A stretch of 64,000 nucleotides of DNA. Origin: Lentzea albida (GTDB lineage: Bacteria; Actinomycetota; Actinomycetes; Mycobacteriales; Pseudonocardiaceae). The notes under the pieces were generated by a model, which was not told the DNA's origin, did no database searches, and saw only the letters and a list, made by a program, of their open reading frames with translations. This document shows positions 7,278 through 16,230 of this stretch, one piece after another; the first letter of the stretch is position 1, and every line of letters starts with the position of its first letter. The position numbers and the translations under genes were made by a program. The stretch is from assembly GCF_900111005.1 (NCBI RefSeq), contig NZ_FOFV01000006.1, positions 310,001-374,000 on the forward strand. The letters are read 5' to 3'.

Positions 7278-9626
7278 ATGGGCGAAACCCTGGCCCTGCC
7301 GGTACTGCCGCTGGACGACGTCGTGGTGCTCCCCGGCATGGTGGTGCCGATCCGCATCTCCGGTGCGGACGCGAGCGCCGAGGCCCGTGCGGCCGTAGAC
7401 GCCGCCACGACCGCAGCAAATCATCAAGTGCTGCTCGTCCCACGGCTGGACGGGAAGTACGCGGCCGTGGGCACGCTCGCCGAGATCGAGCAGGTGGGCC
7501 GGCTGCCCGGTGGCGAACGCGCTGCCGTCGTGCGCGGCACCAAGCGCGTGCGCATCGGCACGGGCACCACGGGGCCGGGCGCGGCGCTGTGGGTCGAGGC
7601 CACGATCGCGGACGACTCCCCGATCACCGACCGCACCCGTGAGCTCGCGAAGACCTACCGCGCGCTCGTGACGAACATCCTGCAGACGCGCGGCGCGTGG
7701 CAGATGGTCGACTCGGTGCAGCAGATCACCGACCCGTCGGCGCTCGCGGACCTCGCGGGCTACGCCTCGTACCTGTCCGACGAGCAGAAGATCTGGCTGC
7801 TGGAGACGAGCGACGTCACCGAGCGGCTCGAGAAGCTCGTCGAGTGGGGCCAGGCGCACCTGACCGAGCTCGACGTGAACGAGACGATCGCGAAGGACGT
7901 CAAGGAAGGCGTCGAGAAGCAGCAGCGGGAGTTCCTGCTGCGCCAGCAGATGGCCGCGATCCGCAAGGAACTGGCCGAGCTCGACGGCAAGCCCGCCACC
8001 GAGCAGGAGGACTACCGCGCCCGCGTCGAGGCGGCGGACCTGCCGGAGAAGGTGCTCAAGGCCGCGCTGACCGAGGTCGACAAGCTGGAGCGCACCTCCG
8101 AGCAGTCGCCCGAGGTGGGCTGGATCCGGACGTGGCTCGACACCGTTCTCGAGATGCCGTGGAACGAGCGGACCGAGGACTCCTACGACATCAAGGCGGC
8201 GCGCGAGATCCTCGACGCCGACCACGCGGGCCTCGACGACGTGAAGCAGCGCATCACGGAGTACCTGGCCGTGCGCAAGCGCCGTGCCGACCGCGGCCTG
8301 GGCGTGGTGGGCGGACGTCGTTCCGGCGCCGTGCTCGCGCTGACGGGCCCTCCCGGCGTCGGCAAGACGTCACTCGGTGAGTCCGTGGCACGGGCGATGG
8401 GCCGCAAGTTCGTGCGTGTCGCCCTGGGTGGCGTGCGCGACGAGGCCGAGATCCGCGGTCACCGCCGCACGTACGTCGGCGCGTTGCCGGGCCGGATCGT
8501 CCGCGCGATCAGCGAGGCCGGTTCGATGAACCCGGTCGTGCTGCTCGACGAGATCGACAAGGTCGGCTCGGACTACCGCGGCGACCCGACGGCGGCGTTG
8601 CTCGAGGTGCTGGACCCGGCGCAGAACCACACGTTCCGCGACCACTACCTGGAGGTCGAGCTCGACCTGTCGGACGTGGTGTTCCTCGCGACCGCGAACG
8701 TGCTGGAGTCGATCCCGGCGCCGTTGCTCGACCGCATGGAACTCGTGCAGCTCGACGGCTACACCGAGGACGAGAAGGTCACGATCGCGTCCGACCACCT
8801 GCTGCCGCGCCAGCTCGACCGCGCCGGCCTCACCTCCGAGGACGTCACGTTCTCCAAGCCCGCGCTGCACCAGCTCGCGAGCGAGTACACGCGGGAAGCC
8901 GGTGTGCGCCAACTGGAACGGGCACTCTCGCGCGTCCTGCGCAAGGTGACCGCGAAGGTCGCGCTGGGCGAGTCGGAACTGCCCGTCGTGGTCGACCAGC
9001 CCTCGCTGAAGGGCTACCTCGGCAGCCCGAAGAACACTCCGGAGTCGGCGGAACGCACGTCGGTCCCCGGTGTGGCAACGGGTCTGGCCGTCACGGGTGT
9101 CGGCGGCGACGTGCTGTTCATCGAGGCCTCGCTGGCCCCGAAGGACACCGGCTCGACCGGCGTCACGCTGACCGGACAGCTCGGTGACGTGATGAAGGAG
9201 TCCGCGCAGATCGCGTTGTCGTACCTGCGTTCGCACGACGAGAAGGCCGCGGCACTGGCCGACCGGGGAGTGCACATCCACGTCCCGGCGGGTGCGGTGC
9301 CGAAGGACGGACCGTCCGCGGGCGTCACGATGACGACGGCGCTGGCGTCGCTGCTCTCGGGCCGCCCGGTGCGTTCCGACGTGGCGATGACGGGCGAGAT
9401 CTCGTTGACCGGCCGGGTGCTGCCGATCGGTGGTGTCAAGCAGAAGCTGCTGGCCGCCCACCGCGCGGGCATCACGACCGTGCTGCTGCCGCAGCGCAAC
9501 GAGCCCGACCTGGACGACGTGCCCGAGTCGGTGCGCGAGCAGCTGACGGTGCACTTCGTCTCGGACGTGGCCCAGGTGCTGGAGCACGCGCTGTCGAAGG
9601 AGACCGTCGCCACCGTTGCGGCGTAA
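7278..9626 (+). CDS. lon: ATP-dependent protease La (Lon)
   Basis: 782-aa Lon protease: an N-terminal substrate-binding LON domain (residues 5-200), a coiled-coil middle region, an AAA+ module with Walker A GPPGVGKTS (Lys near 362), Walker B VVLLDEID, and the C-terminal serine protease domain. Its Ser-Lys dyad is visible as Ser680 in PKDGPSAG and Lys721 in GGVKQKLL. It degrades misfolded and regulatory proteins in the cytoplasm. The ATG at 7278 follows a GGAGGA eight bases upstream. The gene stands alone between an HspR-type operator and a strong terminator, so it is a monocistronic heat-shock gene. Confidence 0.97.
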   Translation: MGETLALPVLPLDDVVVLPGMVVPIRISGADASAEARAAVDAATTAANHQVLLVPRLDGKYAAVGTLAEIEQVGRLPGGERAAVVRGTKRVRIGTGTTGPGAALWVEATIADDSPITDRTRELAKTYRALVTNILQTRGAWQMVDSVQQITDPSALADLAGYASYLSDEQKIWLLETSDVTERLEKLVEWGQAHLTELDVNETIAKDVKEGVEKQQREFLLRQQMAAIRKELAELDGKPATEQEDYRARVEAADLPEKVLKAALTEVDKLERTSEQSPEVGWIRTWLDTVLEMPWNERTEDSYDIKAAREILDADHAGLDDVKQRITEYLAVRKRRADRGLGVVGGRRSGAVLALTGPPGVGKTSLGESVARAMGRKFVRVALGGVRDEAEIRGHRRTYVGALPGRIVRAISEAGSMNPVVLLDEIDKVGSDYRGDPTAALLEVLDPAQNHTFRDHYLEVELDLSDVVFLATANVLESIPAPLLDRMELVQLDGYTEDEKVTIASDHLLPRQLDRAGLTSEDVTFSKPALHQLASEYTREAGVRQLERALSRVLRKVTAKVALGESELPVVVDQPSLKGYLGSPKNTPESAERTSVPGVATGLAVTGVGGDVLFIEASLAPKDTGSTGVTLTGQLGDVMKESAQIALSYLRSHDEKAAALADRGVHIHVPAGAVPKDGPSAGVTMTTALASLLSGRPVRSDVAMTGEISLTGRVLPIGGVKQKLLAAHRAGITTVLLPQRNEPDLDDVPESVREQLTVHFVSDVAQVLEHALSKETVATVAA

Positions 9627-9638
9627 CGGAATGAGACC

Positions 9639-9684
9639 CCTCGTGGGGGCAGTAGCGGCGACTGCTGCCCCCACGAGGCTTTTT
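9639..9684 (+). terminator. Rho-independent terminator of lon
   Basis: A 17-bp stem (CCTCGTGGGGGCAG arm pairing with CTGCCCCCACGAGG) is followed by five T residues, 13 bases after the lon stop. Confidence 0.9.
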
Positions 9685-9689
9685 CGCGT

Positions 9690-10166
9690 CTACAGGCCGA
9701 CGTCGATGACGAGCCGGCTCGGGTTCGTCAGCGTGAAGACCCGATGCCACGACGAGGTGTTGCCGTACCCGACCGCGATCCCGAGCGTGGCCTCGAAGTC
9801 GCACGTGAGCGCGACCCCGCGGACGTGGCTCAGGCCGGGCGTCGCGAAGTTCCGCGACCCGGTGTACGTCAGGTTCCCGTTCTCGTCGTGCGCGGCCGCA
9901 CCGATCAACGTGACCGACAGGATCTCGTCGACCTGACCGCCCGCGACGGTGATCGGCTCACCGGACGCGCAGTGCGCCACGCTCGTCACCTCGCTGACCC
10001 GGTGCTCGGACGGCGACCCGGACAGGTCCAGCACCACCCGGCTGAAGCCGTTGTGCTGCCCGGTCCTGATGTCCGACAGCGTGGCCGTGCTCTGCGCCGA
10101 CGCCATCGGCACAGCCGTGAAGACCGCCAGCACCGCCACGAGCACCGCGACAAGACGTCTGTTCAT
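9690..10166 (-). CDS. Secreted AMIN-like domain protein
   Basis: 158-aa exported protein: Arg-rich n-region, hydrophobic core and an Ala-x-Ala type cleavage site (MASAQ) at about residue 24. The mature part matches the AMIN-like domain pattern of actinobacterial secreted proteins: IRTGQHNGFSRVVLDL near the start, a Cys pair (HCASGE and LTCDFEAT) and a terminal FTLTNPSRLVIDV. AMIN domains elsewhere bind peptidoglycan or target proteins to the envelope, so a cell-wall role is plausible. It is a diverged paralogue of the next gene, about 65 bp away on the same strand. I chose the ATG at 10166 for the signal peptide. Confidence 0.75.
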   Translation of the reverse strand: MNRRLVAVLVAVLAVFTAVPMASAQSTATLSDIRTGQHNGFSRVVLDLSGSPSEHRVSEVTSVAHCASGEPITVAGGQVDEILSVTLIGAAAHDENGNLTYTGSRNFATPGLSHVRGVALTCDFEATLGIAVGYGNTSSWHRVFTLTNPSRLVIDVGL

Positions 10167-10232
10167 CTCCGGCCCCCTCTCAGGGCTCTTCCGATGCCCT
10201 AGAGACGTATGACCCAAGCCACAGTTGCGTCG

Positions 10233-10700
10233 CTACGAGTAGATGTCGATGACCACGCGGTCGGGGTTGGTCAGCGTGAACACCTCGGCCCGCGAGTCCG
10301 GGTCGTCGTAACTGACGGCGATGCCGAGCGTCGACTCGAAGTCGCACGTGATGGCGATGCCCTTGATGTTGGCCAGCCCCTGCGGCACGAAGTTGCGCGG
10401 ACCCGGGTAGGTGCGGTTGAAGTTCCCGTCGTACGTCGCCGCGCTGAAGAACGTCGTCTCGACGATCTCGTTGCCCGCCATCGGAACCGCCCTGCCCGAC
10501 GCGCAGTTCGAGACCGCGTTCGCCTCCCTGGACACGGAACGGCTCGGCAGGCCGTTCATGTCGAGCACGACCCGCTCGAAGCCGTCGTGCCTGCCCGTCC
10601 GGATGTTCGTGAGCTCGGCATGCCCGCTCGCCGAAGCAGCCGGCACGACCGCGACCATCGCGGCAACGGAGAGCAGCGCAGCGGCAATGCGTTCCTTCAT
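10233..10700 (-). CDS. Secreted AMIN-like domain protein (tandem paralogue)
   Basis: 155-aa secreted protein with signal peptide (MKERIAAALL through AASASG) and the same mature pattern as its neighbour: IRTGRHDGFERVVLDM, Cys in NCASGRA and ITCDFEST, and FTLTNPDRVVIDI at the C-terminus. The similarity of the two in order, length and motifs indicates a tandem duplication. The ATG at 10700 has a GGGGAG four bases upstream. Function is unknown; envelope binding is inferred from the AMIN-like fold. Confidence 0.75.
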   Translation of the reverse strand: MKERIAAALLSVAAMVAVVPAASASGHAELTNIRTGRHDGFERVVLDMNGLPSRSVSREANAVSNCASGRAVPMAGNEIVETTFFSAATYDGNFNRTYPGPRNFVPQGLANIKGIAITCDFESTLGIAVSYDDPDSRAEVFTLTNPDRVVIDIYS

Positions 10701-10774
10701 CGTCTCCCCAGTGGGTTGCTGTTGATGTCGTCCCCACTCAGGTTCACGCGCGCTCCGCCGACCAGGTTGCTCCG

Positions 10775-11548
10775 CTACCCCAGGAAGTCCTCCAGCGGCA
10801 CCGGCGTCAGCCCGTCCTGCTTGGCCCGGTTCAGGAACGCCGTGAAGTCCTCGACGAACGTCGTCCGGAAGTGCATGAGCACGATGTCCCCGGCGTTGAG
10901 CCGATCCCCGTGCTGGAACTGCACCCGCCCGTCGTTGACGGCAGCCGTCCAGTTGACCAGCGCCTTGAACCCGCAACTGGCCGCGGCGTGCCGCGTCGTG
11001 GCGTCGTAGTTGCCGAACGGCGGCCGGAACAACGTGGGCCGCTTCCCGTAGTCGCCCGCCAGGAAGTCCGCGTTGCCGCACATCTCGTGCTTCTGGAACT
11101 CGAACCCCTTGCCGAGCAGGTTCGGATGGCTCGTCGTGTGGCTGTGGACCGTCACCGGCAACTGCTTGAAGTAGTCCTTGTGCCCCTCGGCGTACTTCGT
11201 GTTGAGGAACACCGACGGCCACACCCCGGCCTCGATCATCAGCTCGCGCGCCTTCGGGTGCTGCACAGCACCGTCGTCGATCGTGATGAACACGTACGGC
11301 TTGTCCGTTTGGATCTTCGTCACGACGGGCACCATCCCGTCCACGACCGCAGGCGCCTTGGCCTGCACGGTCCCGTACGGGTACGGCGGCTCGAACATCC
11401 GCTTGGGCCGCTCCCTCGTGGTGGTGGTCGCGGTCGGCGCGGCAGAAGTGGTGAGCACAGGCCCACCGGGCTGCGGCTCGGCCGTGTCCGCACACGACAC
11501 CACACCCGCAACCAGCAAAAAGGCGGCAAACAGCCGCAACCTGGACAT
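10775..11548 (-). CDS. Polysaccharide deacetylase lipoprotein (NodB fold)
   Basis: 257-aa exported protein with a lipobox-like VVSC near residue 19, so probably membrane anchored through a lipidated Cys. A Thr/Pro-rich linker precedes a NodB-type carbohydrate esterase domain. The first motif is TIDDG (normally TFDDG, catalytic and metal Asp), the second HSHTTSHPNL supplies two metal His residues, and RPPFGNYD is motif 3. C-terminal GDIVLMHF is motif 5. Expected to remove acetyl groups from peptidoglycan or another envelope glycan. Located with the two AMIN-like secreted genes on the same strand, which suggests an envelope cluster. Confidence 0.82.
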   Translation of the reverse strand: MSRLRLFAAFLLVAGVVSCADTAEPQPGGPVLTTSAAPTATTTTRERPKRMFEPPYPYGTVQAKAPAVVDGMVPVVTKIQTDKPYVFITIDDGAVQHPKARELMIEAGVWPSVFLNTKYAEGHKDYFKQLPVTVHSHTTSHPNLLGKGFEFQKHEMCGNADFLAGDYGKRPTLFRPPFGNYDATTRHAAASCGFKALVNWTAAVNDGRVQFQHGDRLNAGDIVLMHFRTTFVEDFTAFLNRAKQDGLTPVPLEDFLG

Positions 11549-11636
11549 CAAACTCCCCCTCCACACCGATGACGTCGAGAGGCCCCCACCGGTTGCGCGG
11601 GGATAGGGTCGAACTGATCACAAAAGGAGGACTCCC

Positions 11637-12164
11637 ATGAGCCTCGAGCGCCCAGTCGCTCCCGACCCCTACAAGCTGCTCCCGCAGGTCGGCACCTTCA
11701 CCGTCACCTCGACGGACGTGCGCGACGGCGAACAGCTCGACGACGCCCAGGTCTTCGAAGGCGGCAACACCTCCCCCCACCTGGCCTGGTCGGGCTTCCC
11801 GGAGGAGACCCGCAGCTTCGTGGTCACCTGCTACGACCCGGACGCCCCCACCCCCTCGGGCTTCTGGCACTGGGTGGCGGTCAACCTCCCGGCGAGCACC
11901 ACCGAACTCCCGACCGGCGCAGGCGCCTCGGACGACACGCTCCCCGGCGACGCCTTCCACGTCCGCTCGGACTACAGCACCCGAGCCTTCGGCGGCGCCG
12001 CCCCACCCAAGGGCGACCACCCGCACCGCTACTACTTCGTGGTGCACGCCGTGGACGTGGACAAGCTGGACGTGGACGGCGACGCGTCCCCGGCGGTGGT
12101 CAGCTTCAACCTCGCGTTCCACACGCTGGCGAGAGCGATCATCACGCCGACCTACCAGCACTGA
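11637..12164 (+). CDS. YbhB/YbcL family Raf kinase inhibitor-like (PEBP) protein
   Basis: 175-aa phosphatidylethanolamine-binding-protein fold protein. Diagnostic motifs are [28 protein letters not shown] (ligand-site DPDAP), [13 protein letters not shown] and [23 protein letters not shown] strong AAAGGAGG lies seven bases before the ATG. Cytoplasmic; no signal peptide. Bacterial members have no settled function. The gene is monocistronic and is followed by a large palindromic element. Confidence 0.85.
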   Translation: MSLERPVAPDPYKLLPQVGTFTVTSTDVRDGEQLDDAQVFEGGNTSPHLAWSGFPEETRSFVVTCYDPDAPTPSGFWHWVAVNLPASTTELPTGAGASDDTLPGDAFHVRSDYSTRAFGGAAPPKGDHPHRYYFVVHAVDVDKLDVDGDASPAVVSFNLAFHTLARAIITPTYQH

Positions 12165-12625
12165 CGCTGGAGGAGGGCCAGGCGCGCCTGATGGCCGCGA
12201 TGCCGAAGGCGAGCCGTCCTGAGCAAAGAGGTACCGGCGGTGGGGTCCCATCACGAGTCGCGCCACAGCTCTTGCTGCACCTGAGGAGGGGTGTCAAACC
12301 GCCACGCTTTTCGGCGGTTTGACACCCCTCCTCAGGTGTGGCCCGCTCCTGGTGCGGCTTGGGATGGGACCCCACCGCCAACGCAACCAAACAAAGCAAC
12401 CGGCAGCCGCCCTACGCAACAGGCGTGCCATCAACCCGCTACCGGCGCTACCCCCTGATCAGATTGCCGGGGTCTGGGGCAGAGCCCCAGGGGAAGCACG
12501 CAAGGCGACCAGGCCGCCCGCAAAACAACCACCCGCACAAGCTGGCCACCCGCACAAGCCCCCACGTAAGCCCCACGTAACAACCACCGGGAACACCCCT
12601 CCCCAGAAAGTGGTTGGATCCACAC
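12165..12625. other. Intergenic region with palindromic elements
   Basis: No credible gene; the open frames here are shadows with unnatural composition. The region contains the 144-bp nested palindrome (12236-12379), a small hairpin CTGGGGC-AGA-GCCCCAG (12474-12490) of a kind often repeated in actinobacterial genomes, and a tandem duplication of CCCCACGTAA (12560-12569 and 12571-12580) shortly before mtr. Confidence 0.7.
12236..12379. repeat. 144-bp nested palindrome (possible MITE or bidirectional terminator)
   Basis: Outer arms of 17 bp (12236-12252 and 12363-12379, GGCGGTGGGGTCCCATC and its exact complement) enclose an inner perfect 26-bp hairpin (12278-12303 and 12313-12338) with a nine-base loop. 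The sequence between inner and outer arms is imperfectly complementary. No target-site duplication is obvious. The inner stem could terminate the YbhB gene, but it has no T tail. Confidence 0.8.
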
Positions 12626-13999
12626 GTGAGGCACTTCGACCTGGTCATCATCGGCACCGGCTCCGGCAACAGCATCCCGACGGAAGCCATGGCAGGCTGG
12701 CAGATCGCCATCCTGGAAAAGGGCACCTTCGGCGGCACCTGCCTGAACGTGGGCTGCATCCCGACAAAGATGTTCGTCCACACCGCCGACCAGGCGGCAG
12801 CCCCGGCCAACGCCAAGAAGCTGGGCGTGGACGCCACCCTCGACGCCGTCCACTGGCCCGAGATCCGCGACCGCATCTTCAACCGCATCGACCCGATCGC
12901 GGAGGGCGGCCGCAACTGGCGGGCGAACGAGAACGCGAACGTCACCGTCTACGAAGGCACGGCCCACTTCGTCGACGCCCACACGATCGACACCGGCACC
13001 GGCGAGACCATCACCGCCGACCGGGTCGTCATCGCCGCGGGCAGCCGGCCCAGCGTTCCCGACATCGCGGACCTCGACACGACCGGGTTCCACACCAGCG
13101 ACACGATCATGCGGCTCGACGAGCTGCCCGAGAGCCTCATCATCGTCGGCAGCGGGTTCATCGCGTCGGAGTTCGCGCACGTCTTCAGCAGCTTCGGCGT
13201 CAAGGTCACCGTGATCGCGCGCTCGAACCAGCTGCTGCGCCACGAGGACGCGGAGATCTCCGAGCGCTTCACCGAGGTCGCGAAGCAGAAGTGGGACGTT
13301 CGGCTGCAGCGCAAGACGACGCGCGCCGAGAAGACGGCGACCGGGGTGAGGCTCCACCTCGAAGGCCCCAACGGCGAGGAAACCGTTGAGGCGCAACAGC
13401 TCCTCATCGCCACGGGCCGGCAGCCGAACAGCGACCTGCTCCAGGTGCAGAACGCGGGGCTCGAGCAGCACGCGGACGGGCGCGTGAAGGTGGACGCGAC
13501 GCAGCGCACCAGCCAGCCGCACATCTACGCGCTCGGCGACATCAGCTCCGACTACCAGCTCAAGCACGTCGCGAACCACGAGGCGAAGGTGGTCCAGCAC
13601 AACCTGCTGCACCCCGACGACCAGATCGAGAGCGACCACCGGTTCGTGCCGGCCGCCGTGTTCTCGAACCCGCAGATCGCGAGCGTCGGTCTCACCGAGG
13701 AGCAGGCGAAGGCCAAGGGCGTCCGGTACGTCACGGCGAGCCAGGCGTACGCGTCCATCGCCTACGGCTGGGCGATGGAGGACACGACCGGCTTCGCGAA
13801 GCTGATCGCGGACCCGGCCACCGGGCAGTTGCTCGGCGCGCACATCATCGGGCCGCAGGCGTCGACGGTGATCCAGCCGTTGATCCAGGCGATGAGCTTC
13901 GGCCTGGACGCGAAGTCCATGGCGCGTGGCCAGTACTGGATCCACCCGGCGATGCCGGAACTGGTCGAAAACGCCCTTCTCAACCTGCCGCTGGACTGA
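12626..13999 (+). CDS. mtr: Mycothione reductase
   Basis: 457-aa FAD-dependent disulfide oxidoreductase that regenerates mycothiol, the actinobacterial low-molecular-weight thiol, from mycothione with NADPH. FAD-binding GTGSGNS is at residues 10-16, the redox-active disulfide GGTCLNVGC has Cys39 and Cys44, the NAD(P)H-binding GSGFIASEFA is mid-protein, and the C-terminal catalytic dyad is His440-Glu445 (HPAMPE). The GTG at 12626 places the FAD motif at the expected distance; there is no clear ribosome binding site, so it may be leaderless. Presence of this enzyme supports an actinobacterial host. Confidence 0.93.
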   Translation: MRHFDLVIIGTGSGNSIPTEAMAGWQIAILEKGTFGGTCLNVGCIPTKMFVHTADQAAAPANAKKLGVDATLDAVHWPEIRDRIFNRIDPIAEGGRNWRANENANVTVYEGTAHFVDAHTIDTGTGETITADRVVIAAGSRPSVPDIADLDTTGFHTSDTIMRLDELPESLIIVGSGFIASEFAHVFSSFGVKVTVIARSNQLLRHEDAEISERFTEVAKQKWDVRLQRKTTRAEKTATGVRLHLEGPNGEETVEAQQLLIATGRQPNSDLLQVQNAGLEQHADGRVKVDATQRTSQPHIYALGDISSDYQLKHVANHEAKVVQHNLLHPDDQIESDHRFVPAAVFSNPQIASVGLTEEQAKAKGVRYVTASQAYASIAYGWAMEDTTGFAKLIADPATGQLLGAHIIGPQASTVIQPLIQAMSFGLDAKSMARGQYWIHPAMPELVENALLNLPLD

Positions 14000-14063
14000 A
14001 GGCCTCACACCACAGGGACTTCCGCCGCTGCCGAAAACCCGCTGCGCCAACCACGATGCAGCG

Positions 14064-14477
14064 ATGACTGACAGAGTCCTGGTCGCCTACACGTCCAGAA
14101 TCGCCGCCACCGACGAGATCGCCGAGATCATCGGCACCGAACTCGCGGGCTGCGGGCTGAGAGTCACGGTGCTCTCGGTCGCCGCGGCCGAATCGCTGCA
14201 CGGGTTCGGTGCCGTGATCATGGGCGATGCCGCCACGCGTGACGCGCATCGGTTCGTGCGGCGGCACAAGGTTTCCCTCAAGCACACGCCCATGTGGTTG
14301 TTCCACCGCGGCACGCCTCCGGTGCCCCACGACGTCACGCGCATGGTGCGCCGGCTCGGTGCCAGCGGGCCCGTGAGCTTCAGCGGCGCGGCACCGGACT
14401 GGGACCGCGCGAAGGCGTGGGCCCGCTACCTCGCCGACCAGCTCACGGTGCTGCACCGCGGTTTCGCGTCGAACTAG
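14064..14477 (+). CDS. Flavodoxin-domain protein
   Basis: 137-aa protein beginning MTDRVLVAYTSRIAATDEIAEIIGTEL, which fits the phosphate-binding loop of flavodoxin/HemG-type proteins (VAYTSxxxxTxEIA), followed by a FGAVIMGDA strand and a His/Arg-rich segment. It is slightly short for a full flavodoxin, and flavin binding is plausible but unproven. It follows mtr by 64 bases and may be cotranscribed, hinting at a redox role. Confidence 0.65.
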   Translation: MTDRVLVAYTSRIAATDEIAEIIGTELAGCGLRVTVLSVAAAESLHGFGAVIMGDAATRDAHRFVRRHKVSLKHTPMWLFHRGTPPVPHDVTRMVRRLGASGPVSFSGAAPDWDRAKAWARYLADQLTVLHRGFASN

Positions 14478-14483
14478 GGCGGA

Positions 14484-14888
14484 CTAGCCCTGCTGGATCC
14501 GCACGGTGTTGCCCGCCGGGTCGCGGAACACGCAGTCCCGCACGCCCCAAGGCTGGTCGGCCGGCTCCTGCACGACGTCCGCGCCACCCGCCTGCAGCTC
14601 GTCGAACGCACCGTCGAGGTCCGGCGTGGCGAGGTTGATGAACGCGTACGAGCCGTTCTCGATCATCTCGGCGATGGCGGTGCGCTGCGAGTCGGTGAGC
14701 CCGTCCGCCATGGCGGGCGGCTCCAGCACCACGGCGGTGCGGGAACCGGCGGGTGCGACGGTGATCCAGCGCATCGAGCCCTGGCCGACGTCGGCGCGGA
14801 CCTCCCAGCCGAGCAGGTCGCGGTAGAACGCCAGTGAGGCGTCGGGATCGGTGTGCGGCAGGAACGAGGCGTGAATGCTGATGTCCAT
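14484..14888 (-). CDS. VOC family (glyoxalase-like) protein
   Basis: 134-aa vicinal oxygen chelate fold protein with two beta-alpha-beta-beta-beta modules: HTDPDASLAFYRDLLGWEVR at the N-terminus and DLDGAFDELQAGGADVVQEP with FRDPAGNTVRIQQ at the C-terminus. Such proteins include dioxygenases, glyoxalases and antibiotic-binding resistance proteins; the function here is undefined. The ATG at 14888 is preceded by TAGCGT seven bases upstream (minus strand), which predicts a leaderless mRNA; a GTG six bases earlier (14894) is the alternative start. Confidence 0.8.
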   Translation of the reverse strand: MDISIHASFLPHTDPDASLAFYRDLLGWEVRADVGQGSMRWITVAPAGSRTAVVLEPPAMADGLTDSQRTAIAEMIENGSYAFINLATPDLDGAFDELQAGGADVVQEPADQPWGVRDCVFRDPAGNTVRIQQG

Positions 14889-14937
14889 GCTCACAACGCT
14901 AGGACCAGCAGGAACGCGCCCGCTTCTCGATTCCTGA

Positions 14938-16176
14938 CTAAACGTACCGGGGGCGGCCCGCGATCATGCCGAGCACGGTCAACGCGGCCAGCAGCACGAG
15001 TTGCAGCACGAGCGACACGGACCACGTCCCCGTCACGTCGCGCAGCACGCCGAACGCGAACGGCCCGGACGCCGCGATCAGATAACCGAGGCTCTGCGCC
15101 ATGGCCGACAGCCGCGCGGTGTCCGAAGTGGACTTGGTGCGCAGCGACATCATCAGCAGCGCCAGCGGGAACATGCCCATGCCGAACCCGATCAGCACCA
15201 TCCAGAGCCCCGGTGCGGCGGCGGGCGCCACGAGCATTCCCAGGATCCCGGCGAACGACAGCACCCCGAGCACCAGCACCACCGGTCCCTGGCTCGAGAA
15301 CCGCGCGGCGATCGGCGGCACCAGCAGGCTGACCGGGACGCTCAGCAGCATCGACACGGCGAGCAGCAGCCCGGCGGTGTTCCGGTCGACGCCGGCGTCG
15401 ACGAGCATCGCGGGCAGCCAGCCCATGACGGTGTAGGCGAACAGCGACTGCAGGCCGAAGAACACCGTGATCACCCACGCCAGCGGGCTGCGCAGCAGCG
15501 AGCGCTTCTCGGCGGGTGCCGCCGAGCGCACCACGGAGGCCGCGGCCCCGTGCCGTGCCCCGGCGAACCAGACGACCAGGGCACCGGCCGACAGCAACGC
15601 CCACGCGCCGACGGCGAGGCGCCACGAGCCGAGGTAGTCCTCCAGCCGCGGCGTCAACGCGGCGGCGGCAGCGGCACCCGCGGCGAGCGCACCCGTGTAG
15701 ACGCCGGTCAGCAGACCGACCTTGTCGGGGAACGAGGCCTTCACGACGACCGGGATCAGCACGTTCGACACCGCGATGCCCGCGCACGCGATGAAGGTGC
15801 CGCCCAGCACGACCCACGGACCGTCGACCACGCGCAGCACCAGGCCGAGCGTGAGCACCCCCAGGGAAAGTCCGATCGCGCGGGCCATGCCGAGACGGCG
15901 GCTCAACCACGGCGCCGCGAACGCCGCGAAGCCGAAGCACAGCGCCGGAACGGCCGTGAGCGCGCTGGTCCAAGCGGCCGAAACCCCCAGGGCGGCGCGG
16001 ACGTCGACGAGCACCGAGGCCAGACTGGTCACCGCAGGGCGGAGATTCGCGGCAGCGAGGGCGACCCCGATCGCGAGCAACGCGGACCCGACCAGCGGAA
16101 CGTGACAATTGTGGACAACCGTCACCCTGCGACCCCGATCGGTGGCAGGGTGGGCGGCAAGAGTCGTCTGCTTCAT
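14938..16176 (-). CDS. MFS transporter, CynX/NimT-like
   Basis: 412-aa major facilitator with about 12 hydrophobic segments. ANLRPAVTSLASVL near residue 45 is characteristic of the CynX/NimT (cyanate/nitroimidazole) subfamily, and the motif-A-like loop SRRLGMARAIG follows TM2. Located in the cytoplasmic membrane; the substrate is unknown. It is divergent from a FadR/GntR regulator across a 54-bp spacer, a usual arrangement for local regulation. Confidence 0.85.
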   Translation of the reverse strand: MKQTTLAAHPATDRGRRVTVVHNCHVPLVGSALLAIGVALAAANLRPAVTSLASVLVDVRAALGVSAAWTSALTAVPALCFGFAAFAAPWLSRRLGMARAIGLSLGVLTLGLVLRVVDGPWVVLGGTFIACAGIAVSNVLIPVVVKASFPDKVGLLTGVYTGALAAGAAAAAALTPRLEDYLGSWRLAVGAWALLSAGALVVWFAGARHGAAASVVRSAAPAEKRSLLRSPLAWVITVFFGLQSLFAYTVMGWLPAMLVDAGVDRNTAGLLLAVSMLLSVPVSLLVPPIAARFSSQGPVVLVLGVLSFAGILGMLVAPAAAPGLWMVLIGFGMGMFPLALLMMSLRTKSTSDTARLSAMAQSLGYLIAASGPFAFGVLRDVTGTWSVSLVLQLVLLAALTVLGMIAGRPRYV

Positions 16177-16204
16177 CGTCACGCGCTTCACTATCGCAGA
16201 CGTA

Positions 16205-16230
16205 GGATGTTCGGATGAAAGGATGACGCT
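16205..16230. promoter_or_regulatory. Three GGATG direct repeats in the MFS/FadR intergenic region
   Basis: GGATG occurs at 16205, 16213 and 16221, an exact eight-base period, immediately before the regulator GTG. It may be a regulator binding region; the last copy could also serve as a weak ribosome binding site. Confidence 0.35.

Noticed and set aside
12142-12399. 85-codon minus-strand ORF over the nested palindrome
   Set aside because: It reads through a perfect inverted repeat and has no homology-like pattern; the structure explains the open frame better.
15001-16218. 405-codon plus-strand frame opposite the MFS transporter
   Set aside because: Low-complexity Arg/His/Gln composition, no start signal, antisense to a clear membrane protein.
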